From assembly GCA_013388855.1 (NCBI GenBank), contig JACAEM010000031.1, positions 186,001 to 250,000 on the forward strand: a stretch of DNA of 64,000 bases, given 5' to 3'. Of this stretch, positions 41,262 through 49,122 are shown in pieces (the stretch's first letter is position 1; every line of letters starts with the position of its first letter). Below the pieces are notes generated by a model, which ran no database searches, was not told the DNA's origin, and worked only from the letters and a program-made list of their open reading frames with translations. The DNA is from Chloroflexota bacterium (GTDB taxonomy: Bacteria; Chloroflexota; Anaerolineae; Anaerolineales; Villigracilaceae). The position numbers were made by a program, and so were the translations under genes.

Positions 41262-43721
41262 ATGACAGTCTTCGTTCAAATCGTGGTCAACGTGCCTGCC
41301 GTCGCGGGTGTTTTTGATTATGCCGTCCCTGAATCTCTTGCGGGGAGGGTGGGGGTGGGGCATCTGGTCATCATTCCCTTCGGGAAACAGTCTGTGCAGG
41401 GCGTCATCCTGCGGTTCGTGGATCAGCCATCCGTGCGGGAGGTGAAAGAGATCATTGAACTCGTCGACCCTGAACCGGTGCTGACACAGGCGCAGGTCGC
41501 GTTGGCAGAGGTGATGGCAGAGTCCACGTTGATGCCGCTGGCGTCGATTGTCAGCTTATTCCTGCCGGTGGGTTTGAACCAGCAGGTGGATACGTTGTAC
41601 GAGATTCGAGGGGCAGAAGCGGGAAATCGAGGAGGGGAACAACCGGTAAGAGAAGTCAGCCCCAAAACCCAGCGTCAAACTGTCGAAGACCGCATCCTGA
41701 GTCTGCTGCGTCTGCGCGGTCCCTTGCGCGGGCGGCAGATCGACGCGCATTTCGCCAGGGTGGATTGGCGCAGGGCGGCGCAATTTCTCGTGCGGAAGGG
41801 CGTGCTTTCGGCAAAGAGCATCCTGCCTCCGCCGCGGGTGAGGTCGAAGTATATTCGCGTGGCTCAACTTGCGGTCCCGCCGGAAGCGGCGGAAGCGGCG
41901 ATGGAGTCGCTTGGAACAAAACAAACGCTTGCGCGCAGGCAATCCGCTTTGCGATTCCTCATCCAACAGCCGGAGCCGATTAACCTGTCGTGGGTCTATG
42001 CCCAGAGCGGCTGCAACCTTGCCGACCTCGAGTCTCTTGAAGAACGCGGCTTGATCCGATTGTTCGAGAACGAAGTGTTCCGCGACCCGCTTCAAAAAGT
42101 CGAAGCCGGAAGGTCGAAAACCGGAAGCGTCCTCGAACTCACCCCTGAACAGGATTTTGCGTTGAAAGAAATCCACAAAGCGCTCATGTCTCCCGATGCG
42201 GGCAAACCTTTCCTCCTGCAAGGCGTCACCGGCTCGGGCAAGACCGAGATTTACCTGCGCGCCGCCGAAGAAGTCATCCGGCGCGGCAGGCAGGCGCTCA
42301 TCCTCGTTCCTGAAATCGCGCTTACCCCGCAGACTGTGCGCCGCTTTGTGAGCCGCTTTCCCGGACAGGTGGGGCTGGTTCACTCGAAACTTTCGGAGGG
42401 CGAACGCTACGACACCTGGCGGCGCGCCCGCGCAGGCAGCCTGAAGGTCGTCATCGGCGCGCGCAGCGCCTTGTTCGCGCCCCTGCCGGATATCGGTCTC
42501 ATTGTCGTGGATGAATGTCATGACTCATCCTTCCACCAATCTGAGCCGCCGTTTTATCATGCGGTGCAGGCGGCGCAGGAGTACGCGCGGCTGTGCGGCG
42601 CGGTGTGTGTGTTAGGCTCCGCCACGCCGACCGTCCTGCAACGTCATCAGGCGGATATGAGGCAGCTTCGGCGGTTGGATCTGCCCAGGCGGATCGTCGA
42701 GGTGGGATTGCCCCCCGTCCACATCGCGGACATGCGCGAGGAACTGAAAGCGGGTCAGCGCGGGATTTTCAGCCGGCTCCTGCTCACGGAACTTGAATCC
42801 ACACTGAAACGCGGCGAGCAGGCGATCCTCTTCCTCAACCGGCGCGGAACTGCGACGTATGTTTTCTGCCGCGACTGCGGTTACGTGTTGAAATGTCCCA
42901 ACTGCGAAACGCCGTTGACCTTCCACACGGATGAGAAGGAACGATTGCTTTGCCATCAATGTGGATACGAACGCCAGAAACCGAAGACCTGTCCGCAATG
43001 CGGCGGGAAACAAATCCGCGAATATGGACTGGGCAGTGAAAGAGTGGAAGCGGAAGTGAATCAGTTATTCCCCAAAGCGCGAACGTTGCGCTGGGATTGG
43101 GATACCACCCGCCAAAAAGACGCGCACGAAATGATTCTTACACACTTCGCAAACCACAAGGCAGACGTGCTGATTGGCACGCAGATGCTCGCCAAGGGGC
43201 TTGACCTCCCGATGGTGACTCTCGTCGGAATCGTGCTGGCGGATGTCGGTCTGCACCTGCCCGATCCGTTCGCGGGGGAGCGCGTATTCCAAGTGCTGAC
43301 GCAGGTCGCCGGGCGGGCGGGGCGCGGTGAACGCGGCGGGAAGGTGGTCCTGCAAACTTTTGACCCGGAGCATCAGGTCATCCAATCTGCGGCGAAGCAT
43401 GATGTGAACGGGTTTTACGAATACGAATTGGAGGGGCGCCGGCGGCTGGGATATCCGCCGTTCACGCGTTTGGTGAGGCTCGAATTTCGAAGCGAGGACC
43501 AGGAAGCGGCGGAGAAGGAAGCGAAACGGGTGGCGGAGAAACTGTCCGCTTTCCGCTCAGCCTCTTCCGCGATCATCGGTCCCGTCCCATGTTTCTTTGC
43601 AAAGGTCGGCGGCTCTTATCGCTGGCAGATTGTCCTGCGCGGGTCGAATCCGAAAGAGATCGTACGCGGTTTGCGGTTGGAGGGCTGGCGTGTGGAAGTT
43701 GACCCCATCAGTTTGTTATGA
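41262..43721 (+). CDS. priA: Primosomal protein N' (PriA helicase)
   Basis: The 819-residue superfamily 2 helicase restarts stalled replication forks. It has an N-terminal DNA-binding part, Walker A in GVTGSGKTEIYLRAAEEV (about residue 325), the box II VVDECHD (DECH rather than the usual DEAH/DEEH), and helicase motifs such as GSATPTV and TQMLAKGLDLP. Zinc-binding Cys pairs occur as CRDCGYVLKCPNC and CHQCGYE...CPQCGG. An insertion of about 30 residues with Gly/Arg/Gln near residues 110-140 is extra. Its last bases overlap the next start (ATGA). Confidence 0.95.
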   Translation: MTVFVQIVVNVPAVAGVFDYAVPESLAGRVGVGHLVIIPFGKQSVQGVILRFVDQPSVREVKEIIELVDPEPVLTQAQVALAEVMAESTLMPLASIVSLFLPVGLNQQVDTLYEIRGAEAGNRGGEQPVREVSPKTQRQTVEDRILSLLRLRGPLRGRQIDAHFARVDWRRAAQFLVRKGVLSAKSILPPPRVRSKYIRVAQLAVPPEAAEAAMESLGTKQTLARRQSALRFLIQQPEPINLSWVYAQSGCNLADLESLEERGLIRLFENEVFRDPLQKVEAGRSKTGSVLELTPEQDFALKEIHKALMSPDAGKPFLLQGVTGSGKTEIYLRAAEEVIRRGRQALILVPEIALTPQTVRRFVSRFPGQVGLVHSKLSEGERYDTWRRARAGSLKVVIGARSALFAPLPDIGLIVVDECHDSSFHQSEPPFYHAVQAAQEYARLCGAVCVLGSATPTVLQRHQADMRQLRRLDLPRRIVEVGLPPVHIADMREELKAGQRGIFSRLLLTELESTLKRGEQAILFLNRRGTATYVFCRDCGYVLKCPNCETPLTFHTDEKERLLCHQCGYERQKPKTCPQCGGKQIREYGLGSERVEAEVNQLFPKARTLRWDWDTTRQKDAHEMILTHFANHKADVLIGTQMLAKGLDLPMVTLVGIVLADVGLHLPDPFAGERVFQVLTQVAGRAGRGERGGKVVLQTFDPEHQVIQSAAKHDVNGFYEYELEGRRRLGYPPFTRLVRLEFRSEDQEAAEKEAKRVAEKLSAFRSASSAIIGPVPCFFAKVGGSYRWQIVLRGSNPKEIVRGLRLEGWRVEVDPISLL

Positions 43722-45130
43722 AAGGTGCTCTTGTGAAACGAATAATTCGATCTCTCCCCATTCTGTTGCTGGTGATGTTCGCTTTGCCGGCGCCCGCGCG
43801 CGCCGACGTGGCGCCGCCCGGACAGCCGGGCGGTTCCAACCCGGAACCCGGTGTGGAGTTTACGCAGGTGCGCATGGTCGCGGAGGCGGTCGTGCTCGAA
43901 GTGTTGGCAAACACGCCGCAGAACAGCCTCGCCCAGGCGCGGGTCAACGCGGATTTCACCATGCGGAACCTTGGTGATACAGCAGAGAGCATGGGTGTGC
44001 GGTTTCCGCTCAGCGCAAACAACGGGTTCGGGAAATTTCCCGAAATCAAGGATGTGAGTGTCAAGGTGGATGGAGTCACGGTCTCGACGCGCCGCATCAT
44101 GCAGGAAGACCCGGTTTGGGGTGATGAGCCGGTACCATGGGCAGAGTTTGACGTGATTTTCCCTCCCGGGCAGGATGTGAACATTCAGGTGACGTACCTG
44201 CTTGAAGGCGAGGGAGAATATCCATACGTCTCCTTCGATTATGTATTCCACACCGGCGCGGGCTGGAGGGACACGATCGGCTCGGCGGACCTGATCGTCC
44301 GGTTTCCGTACGAGGCAAATACGTACAACGTGCTTTTCGATGTGCACACCGGCTGGTCATATACCACACCGGGCGGCGTGGTCGACGGACGGGAAGTTCG
44401 ATGGCATTTTGATGAATTGGAACCGGAGCGTGAAAACGATTTTCAAATCTCTGTTGTCATGCCTTCGGTGTGGCAACAGACGCTGAAGGAACAAGCCATC
44501 GTGCAAGCCAACCCGAACGATGGGGAGGCGTGGGGGCGGCTGGGCAAACTCTACAAAGAGATGTATTTCTTCCGGCGCGGCTATCGCTACGATGCGGGCG
44601 GCGGCGAACTATTCCAACTCAGCATTACCGCATACGAAAAATCCCTGGCGCTTCTGCCGGACGACGCGCTCTGGCACGCAGGTTTTGCCGAACTACTGGC
44701 TGTCCATTCCTACTATGCTTCGCAGGATGGATTGGACACCCGCGCCGAGATGGTGTGGTCGATGCAGGAGATTCAGCGCGCACTCGAACTTTCTCCGAAC
44801 GACCCGAAGGTACAGCAGATTGCCGAGAGTATCTATTATTTCTTCCCGGACGGCGTCCAGAAATTGGAAAGCGGATATGACTATCTTTGGCTGACTGCCA
44901 CACCGGGTCTTCCCACGCCGGAGCCGACATTCACGGAACCGAGCGCCGCGCCCCCGGCGGCGACTCCGCCTCCTGCCGCGGAGACAACCGTCCCTGTACC
45001 TGTAGAAGAAGCGACTTCAACGTCCATCCCTGCGCCGGAATCTCCGGCTGCTCCCCTGTGCGGCTCCGCTTTTCTCCTCCCGCTTGGGTTGGTCTGGCTG
45101 GCGCGCCGCAAAACCAGCCGTTACAGGTGA
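43718..45130 (+). CDS. Exported protein with beta domains, TPR-like region and C-terminal sorting-type tail
   Basis: A 470-residue protein with a Sec signal peptide (IIRSLPILLLVMFALPAPARAD). Residues about 40-250 form an immunoglobulin-like or DUF4424-like part, followed by a TPR-like helical part (EAWGRLGKLYKEMYF..., LWHAGFAELLAVHSYYASQ). A Pro/Thr/Glu linker precedes the tail PLCGSAFLLPLGLVWLARRK, a hydrophobic segment with a basic end similar to PEP- or GlyGly-CTERM sorting signals. It is coupled to priA by ATGA, which is probably an accident of genome compactness. GTG 43733, with AAGGTG upstream, is an alternative start. Confidence 0.72.
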   Translation: MKGALVKRIIRSLPILLLVMFALPAPARADVAPPGQPGGSNPEPGVEFTQVRMVAEAVVLEVLANTPQNSLAQARVNADFTMRNLGDTAESMGVRFPLSANNGFGKFPEIKDVSVKVDGVTVSTRRIMQEDPVWGDEPVPWAEFDVIFPPGQDVNIQVTYLLEGEGEYPYVSFDYVFHTGAGWRDTIGSADLIVRFPYEANTYNVLFDVHTGWSYTTPGGVVDGREVRWHFDELEPERENDFQISVVMPSVWQQTLKEQAIVQANPNDGEAWGRLGKLYKEMYFFRRGYRYDAGGGELFQLSITAYEKSLALLPDDALWHAGFAELLAVHSYYASQDGLDTRAEMVWSMQEIQRALELSPNDPKVQQIAESIYYFFPDGVQKLESGYDYLWLTATPGLPTPEPTFTEPSAAPPAATPPPAAETTVPVPVEEATSTSIPAPESPAAPLCGSAFLLPLGLVWLARRKTSRYR

Positions 45131-45131
45131 A

Positions 45132-45170
45132 TCATTTGCTATAATCAGTTCGATAACCCCAAAGGAGAAT
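45132..45170 (+). promoter_or_regulatory. Extended -10 promoter and ribosome-binding site of the DUF6159-like gene
   Basis: TGCTATAAT (TATAAT near 45138-45143) is followed by a 33-base leader with AAAGGAG just before ATG 45176. This contrasts with the leaderless promoters elsewhere in the window. Confidence 0.5.
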
Positions 45171-45175
45171 GACTT

Positions 45176-46072
45176 ATGCAATCTTTTTCGCGCGGCTGGT
45201 CGTTTCTGAAGCAAGCCTGGAGCATGGCGTTCAAGGATAAAGACCTGCTCAAGCCATCCATTATTGCCCTGGTTGTGGGCATGGTCGTTTCGGTCATTGG
45301 AATCATCCCCATAGCCATTGCGGGAATTCTGCTCGGCGACTCGTCCATCGGGCGGATTGTCCTTGGCGTCATGGGCGCGATCCTGGTCTTTGTACAATTT
45401 GTGGTGACTTATGTGTTTTCCGCCATGACTGTGTACCTCATTTATGGCTATCTCGCAGAAGGCGATGGTCGCATGGATAAGGCGTGGAGTATCGTGCGCC
45501 GCGACTTTTTCGACATCCTGACCCTTGCCGCCGCTTCGACGGTTGTGAATTTGCTCAAGAATGCCGCCAATCGAAACCGGCGGGGCGGCTTGGCGGCGGG
45601 AGTGGTGCGCGGCGCGGCAAATCTGTTGGAGGCGTTGTGGACGGAGGCTTCCTACCTCATTCTGCCTGCCATGGTGATCGATGACCTGAACCTCAAGGAT
45701 GGAATGCAGAGGATTCTGAAGATCACCAAGGAGAATTTACTGCTCATCGGCATCAGCACGGTCGGCGTCCGCTGGGTGACCGGGCTGATTGGTTTTGTAT
45801 TCGGTTTTGGTGGGCTGCTGCTCGCATTTGCTATTGGCGGCGGAGGGGTGTATCTGGCAGGCGGTATCAATGCGCTTTCGATTGTTGGAATCGTCATCGG
45901 CGCGCTGATCTTCTTCACGCTTGTGATGATCGCCAGTGTGATTAATTCCTATACGTCCACCGCCTACCACACCTGCCTGTATCTCTGGGCGCGCGAGGTG
46001 GAAAAGGCTCAATCCGCCGGTAGCTCCGTCCCCGTGATGGCTCCAGCTCCTCTGGCGGCAGTTTTAGGATAA
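45176..46072 (+). CDS. DUF6159-like multi-pass membrane protein
   Basis: The 298-residue protein has five to six membrane segments. The opening FSRGWSFLKQAWSMAFKDKDLLKPSIIALVVG and the mid-protein SYLILPAMVIDDLNLKDGMQRILKITKENLL fit the DUF6159 family of uncharacterised membrane proteins. A central basic loop (KNAANRNRRGGLAAGVVRGA) may face the cytoplasm. No enzymatic motif is seen. AAAGGAG supports the start. Confidence 0.75.
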   Translation: MQSFSRGWSFLKQAWSMAFKDKDLLKPSIIALVVGMVVSVIGIIPIAIAGILLGDSSIGRIVLGVMGAILVFVQFVVTYVFSAMTVYLIYGYLAEGDGRMDKAWSIVRRDFFDILTLAAASTVVNLLKNAANRNRRGGLAAGVVRGAANLLEALWTEASYLILPAMVIDDLNLKDGMQRILKITKENLLLIGISTVGVRWVTGLIGFVFGFGGLLLAFAIGGGGVYLAGGINALSIVGIVIGALIFFTLVMIASVINSYTSTAYHTCLYLWAREVEKAQSAGSSVPVMAPAPLAAVLG

Positions 46073-46079
46073 GATGTGT

Positions 46080-46105
46080 GGAGCAGGGTCTGCTACGCCT
46101 GCTCC
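46080..46105 (+). repeat. Hairpin before the phosphoribosyltransferase start
   Basis: GGAGCAGG (46080-46087) pairs with CCTGCTCC (46098-46105). No T run follows. It sits just upstream of ATG 46106 and could act on translation or be a weak terminator for the preceding gene. Confidence 0.4.
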
Positions 46106-46117
46106 ATGAGGATCATC

Positions 46118-46630
46118 ATGCAACCACGACAACCCCGCCGCGAATTGATCAGCTGGGAGGAGGTGGATCGCCTTATCGACCACCTCATCCCGCAATTTCG
46201 TCGTGAATTCACCGCGATGGTGATAATCACGCGCGGCGGAATCATTCCTGGCGGTTTGCTTGCCGATGCCATGAATATCACACACATCCTCACGGCGGCG
46301 GTGGATTTTCCTGCGCAATCCGCCAGCGAAAAGTCAAAATTAATGGCATGGCCCGAGTTCATCCAATTCCCTGCCGACGACAAACTGCGCGGCAGACCCA
46401 CCCTCATCGTCGACGATGTCTGGGGATCGGGGCGGACGATCACCGCGGTGAAGAATCGTGTCTCCGCGGCGGGCGGATTCCCCGAAACCTGCGTCTTGCA
46501 CTTCAATCCGTATCGCAACCTGTTTGGGCATGCCCGTCCTGATTATTTTGCCGCCACCACCGACGCCTTTATCGTCTATCCGTGGGAAGTGGACCGCGGC
46601 ACCGACCGGGTGTTGCTGGGCGACCTGTAG
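46118..46630 (+). CDS. Phosphoribosyltransferase-fold protein
   Basis: A 170-residue type I phosphoribosyltransferase. The PRPP-binding motif is TLIVDDVWGSGRTITAVKNRV, with an earlier FTAMVIITRGGIIPGGLLAD loop for the pyrophosphate side. The base is unknown; a regulator-like or purine-salvage role is possible. It lies just before a Crp/Fnr gene (two bases), so the two are probably co-transcribed. ATG 46118 follows AGGA; ATG 46106, four codons upstream, is an alternative. Confidence 0.85.
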   Translation: MQPRQPRRELISWEEVDRLIDHLIPQFRREFTAMVIITRGGIIPGGLLADAMNITHILTAAVDFPAQSASEKSKLMAWPEFIQFPADDKLRGRPTLIVDDVWGSGRTITAVKNRVSAAGGFPETCVLHFNPYRNLFGHARPDYFAATTDAFIVYPWEVDRGTDRVLLGDL

Positions 46631-46632
46631 AG

Positions 46633-47322
46633 ATGAAAACGGTCGAAACGAAACTTTCCCAACGGGTCAAAACATTACGGGAGAATGCCTATTTCAACGA
46701 CCTCTCCGAGAGTCTGCTCAATGATATTGCGATGCACACCACATTGCATGAATACCAGCGTGGCGACGTGCTCATGTGGGAGGGTGATCCATGCAATGGA
46801 CTGCACATCATGGAGCAAGGAAGCGCCAAGATCTACCGCATCTCCCCGCAAGGCAGGCAGTACATCGTTCGCATCCTGCAGGAGGGTGATACCTTCGCCG
46901 AAGTCCCCGCCTTCGACGGCGGCATGAATCCCGTCAATGTGGAGGCGCTGGAGACCTGTCGGGTTTGGGTGATCGAAAGCGAAAAACTGCGTGCGCTTGT
47001 GCTGGCGCATCCCACTTTCGCTCAAAAAGTGCTGGTCAACTTCGGCGAGATGTTGCGCGGCATGGTGCGCATGGTCAGTGAGATGGCGTTCTATCAGGTC
47101 ACACATCGTCTGGCGCGCCTGATCAGCGAGATACCCGGCGATTCTGTCCGCGGTCCGCACTGGACGCAGGAGCAGCTTGCGGCGCGGCTTGGCACCGTCC
47201 GCGAAGTGGTTGCCCGCTCTCTGAAGGAACTGGAGCGCAGCGGCGCGATCCGCATCGAAGATCGGAAGATTCAGATTGCCGATCCGCTTCTCTTGCAGGA
47301 ATGGACGCATCCTGACAGCTAA
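46633..47322 (+). CDS. Crp/Fnr-family transcriptional regulator
   Basis: The 229-residue protein has a cyclic nucleotide-binding-type N-terminal domain (LHEYQRGDVLMWEGDPCNGLHIMEQGSAKIYRIS, then GDTFAEVPAFDGG) and a C-terminal winged helix (HWTQEQLAARLGTVREVVARSLKELERSGAI). The recognition helix carries R-E-x-x-x-R (REVVAR), as in E. coli Crp, which reads TGTGA half-sites. It has no N-terminal Cys cluster, so it is not an Fe-S Fnr. A perfect TGTGA-N6-TCACA site sits in the nrfHA promoter in this window, a plausible target. The ligand is not known. Confidence 0.92.
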   Translation: MKTVETKLSQRVKTLRENAYFNDLSESLLNDIAMHTTLHEYQRGDVLMWEGDPCNGLHIMEQGSAKIYRISPQGRQYIVRILQEGDTFAEVPAFDGGMNPVNVEALETCRVWVIESEKLRALVLAHPTFAQKVLVNFGEMLRGMVRMVSEMAFYQVTHRLARLISEIPGDSVRGPHWTQEQLAARLGTVREVVARSLKELERSGAIRIEDRKIQIADPLLLQEWTHPDS

Positions 47323-47360
47323 AAGACCCTGACGGTTTTCAGACCATCAGGGTCTTTTAG
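47319..47360. terminator. Bidirectional hairpin terminator between convergent genes
   Basis: CTAAAAGACCCTGA (47319-47332) pairs perfectly over 14 bp with TCAGGGTCTTTTAG (47347-47360). It lies between the Crp/Fnr gene and the convergent lipoprotein gene. Confidence 0.8.
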
Positions 47361-47398
47361 CTGGATGCGACTCTTTCCAAGCCGGTCATTGCTTCCGC

Positions 47399-47842
47399 TT
47401 AAGAGAGCGCCTCGAACTCTGAGACTGTGAAATACAACTCGTCGTCCGCGGCTTCCGTGATGAAGTCGATGCTAACATCCACGGGGAAGCCATAGGTTTC
47501 ATCGTATGTCACAGTGACCTTGTCCGCCGCACCGCCGAGATCAGCCTCCAGTTCGGCAAACAGGTGGTCGATGGTCGCGAACTTGCTGAAATAATCGCGG
47601 GTACTGTCGTCGAGTGGATTCCCGCTTTGGTACTCCATCGAAACGATTTCACCATCCTTCACCTCGATGATGAGCGGCATATCTTGGGTGAAGATGCAGA
47701 AGCATCCCACGAACAGGTTGAATCGATAGTGGGAAATATTTGCATCCTGCCACTTTTCCTGGTTGCGTTCAAATTCGCTTTTACCAAGCCCGGAACAGGC
47801 GGTCAAAACGATGGCGAGAAATAACAGTAATAACTTTTTCAT
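47399..47842 (-). CDS. DUF6174-like lipoprotein
   Basis: The 147-residue protein has a lipoprotein signal (MKKLLLLFLAIVLTAC). The domain contains ISHYRFNLFVGCFC and ATIDHLFAELE with DKVTVTYDETYGFPVDVSIDF, which fits DUF6174, a family of unknown function. AAGGAG lies eight bases before ATG 47842, supporting this start over a more upstream ATG. It is the last gene in a minus-strand run with copper-related genes, but no functional link is visible. Confidence 0.8.
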   Translation of the reverse strand: MKKLLLLFLAIVLTACSGLGKSEFERNQEKWQDANISHYRFNLFVGCFCIFTQDMPLIIEVKDGEIVSMEYQSGNPLDDSTRDYFSKFATIDHLFAELEADLGGAADKVTVTYDETYGFPVDVSIDFITEAADDELYFTVSEFEALS

Positions 47843-47900
47843 GGTGCAATCTCCTTCTGTTGCCTGACGAACACACATGGAAAAATGTTCCCCAAAATAA

Positions 47901-47937
47901 AAGCCCTCTGCCGGTGATTACCGCAGAGAGCTTTTTT
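47901..47937 (-). terminator. Terminator of the PCu(A)C gene
   Basis: An imperfect stem AAGCCCTCTGCCGGT pairs with ACCGCAGAGAGCTT around GATT. On the minus strand it is followed by TTATTTT. The region separates the copper chaperone gene from the DUF6174-like lipoprotein gene. Confidence 0.7.
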
Positions 47938-47959
47938 CTGCCCTTGTCCTGAATAAAAA

Positions 47960-48409
47960 TTACATGTCGTCGTGCTCCTCTTCCGGAGCGCCTTCCTTTA
48001 CCTGGACATGTACTGTGATATCTTCATAGTTTTTGAAGTGCAGGACGATGTCGAACTCATCATCGATTTTGAGGTCCTGTTTGAGGTTGATAAGCATGAC
48101 GTGCAGACCGCCGGGTTCGAACGCGATATCGGCATATGCCTCGAGGGGAAGGGACGGGATCATATGCATCTGCATGACATCACCATCCATTTTGCTCTCG
48201 TGGATTTCCACCACTGCCGCCACATCGGATGACGCGCCAATCAATTCATCTGGGGTCGAATCGTGGTTGTGGAGTTCGAAATACACGCCTCCATTTCCGC
48301 CCTGTGCGGCTGGACGCGCCCACGCGTTATGCACTTCGATCCCTTTTTCTCCTCCACAAGCAGTCAGCAAGAGGATGGAGACAAGTGCAACAAACAATAT
48401 TTTTTTCAT
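47960..48409 (-). CDS. PCu(A)C-type copper chaperone lipoprotein
   Basis: The 149-residue protein has a signal peptide with lipobox-like LLTAC (Cys18) and one beta-sandwich domain. The copper motif H-x10-M-x21-H-x-M is complete: His70, Met81, His103 and Met105. Extra Met residues at 74, 79 and 83 lie nearby. PCu(A)C proteins hold Cu(I) or Cu(II) outside the membrane and deliver it to oxidases or other cupro-enzymes. The C-terminus is acidic and His-rich (EEEHDD), which may help binding. It lies 35 bases downstream of the DeoR-NosL regulator gene, so both should be co-regulated. Confidence 0.92.
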   Translation of the reverse strand: MKKILFVALVSILLLTACGGEKGIEVHNAWARPAAQGGNGGVYFELHNHDSTPDELIGASSDVAAVVEIHESKMDGDVMQMHMIPSLPLEAYADIAFEPGGLHVMLINLKQDLKIDDEFDIVLHFKNYEDITVHVQVKEGAPEEEHDDM

Positions 48410-48444
48410 ATCTTAATCTCCCATTGTCAAAATTTTTGATTCTG

Positions 48445-48987
48445 TCACCCAAGCAGGAATTGGATGGCTTCTTCCATACTGGCAAGTTTCCCGCCAAAGC
48501 CGCTCTGGAAACGCAGGGCTTCCAGTCGGGAGCCAAATGTCAAAATGGTCGGTACACAACACACGTTTAGGTCGCACCCGGTCAGGTAGATCGCCTGATT
48601 GGCGCTGATCATATGACCGTGCAGGAAATCCATCGTCATGGATTGCCAGATTCCTCTGGATTGTGTTTGCAACATCAGACCGCAATGAGCGCAACACGCG
48701 TTTTTTTGCTCGCCACTGGCGAGATGGACTATGAAAACTTTTCTCCCAACAGTGGACTTCCCGCACATCGCGCACGGATTTTTGACCAGTTCCGGTTCGG
48801 TATCTGCCAGTGCCGCGCTGCCATGCCTTTTTCGGACGTGCCCCATTTTCTCAAGCCGGTTGAGATCGCGGTGAATGGTCATGGTCGAAACAGAAAGCGC
48901 TTCGGCCAATTCCTGAATGGACGCACTGCCTTCTTTTTTCAGCCGCTCCAGTATTCCTTTTTCTCTGTCTGTGAAGGATTTGTTCAT
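48445..48987 (-). CDS. DeoR-type HTH fused to NosL-like Cys-rich metal-binding domain (candidate copper sensor)
   Basis: The 180-residue protein has an N-terminal DeoR-type winged helix (residues 8-58: GILERLKKEGSASIQELAEA, then STMTIHRDLNRLEKMGHV) and a C-terminal domain. The C-terminal part has Cys72/75, Cys98/99/102, Cys138 and Cys143/144, then QSMTMDFLHGHMISANQAIY and SGFGGKLASMEEAIQFL. That text resembles NosL (Cu(I)-binding) proteins, with Met118 in the same sort of place. The domain pairing is unusual: NosL proteins are normally exported. The downstream PCu(A)C gene supports a copper-sensing repressor. The upstream region has several ATATAAC half-sites. Confidence 0.8.
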   Translation of the reverse strand: MNKSFTDREKGILERLKKEGSASIQELAEALSVSTMTIHRDLNRLEKMGHVRKRHGSAALADTEPELVKNPCAMCGKSTVGRKVFIVHLASGEQKNACCAHCGLMLQTQSRGIWQSMTMDFLHGHMISANQAIYLTGCDLNVCCVPTILTFGSRLEALRFQSGFGGKLASMEEAIQFLLG

Positions 48988-48991
48988 GGAA

Positions 48992-49035
48992 GTTATAATT
49001 TGTTATATATAACTAAATTTCACGAAATATAACAA
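48992..49035 (-). promoter_or_regulatory. Operator candidate: repeated ATATAAC half-sites before the DeoR-NosL gene
   Basis: TTGTTATAT (49000-49008) and ATATAACAA (49027-49035) form an inverted repeat spaced by 18 bases. GTTATATATAAC (49002-49013) is a perfect 12-bp palindrome, and a further GTTATA lies at 48992-48997. The sites cover the likely promoter, five bases or more before ATG 48987, as expected for autoregulation. Confidence 0.6.
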
Positions 49036-49070
49036 TCTTACTACGCTTTGTCAAGTTGGTTTTGGGTGAC

Positions 49071-49104
49071 AAAAAAAAGACGCTTTCCGTTTGGGAAAGC
49101 GTCT
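49071..49104 (-). terminator. Terminator of nrfHA
   Basis: AGACGCTTTCC (49078-49088) pairs with GGAAAGCGTCT (49094-49104) around GTTTG. On the minus strand it is followed by a run of eight T (49071-49078 on plus). Confidence 0.9.
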
Positions 49105-49122
49105 CTCTACTGGTCAGAATTT

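Noticed and set aside
46080-46105. Terminator after the DUF6159-like gene
   Set aside because: The 8-bp stem has no T run and runs directly into the next start region, so it is listed only as a hairpin.
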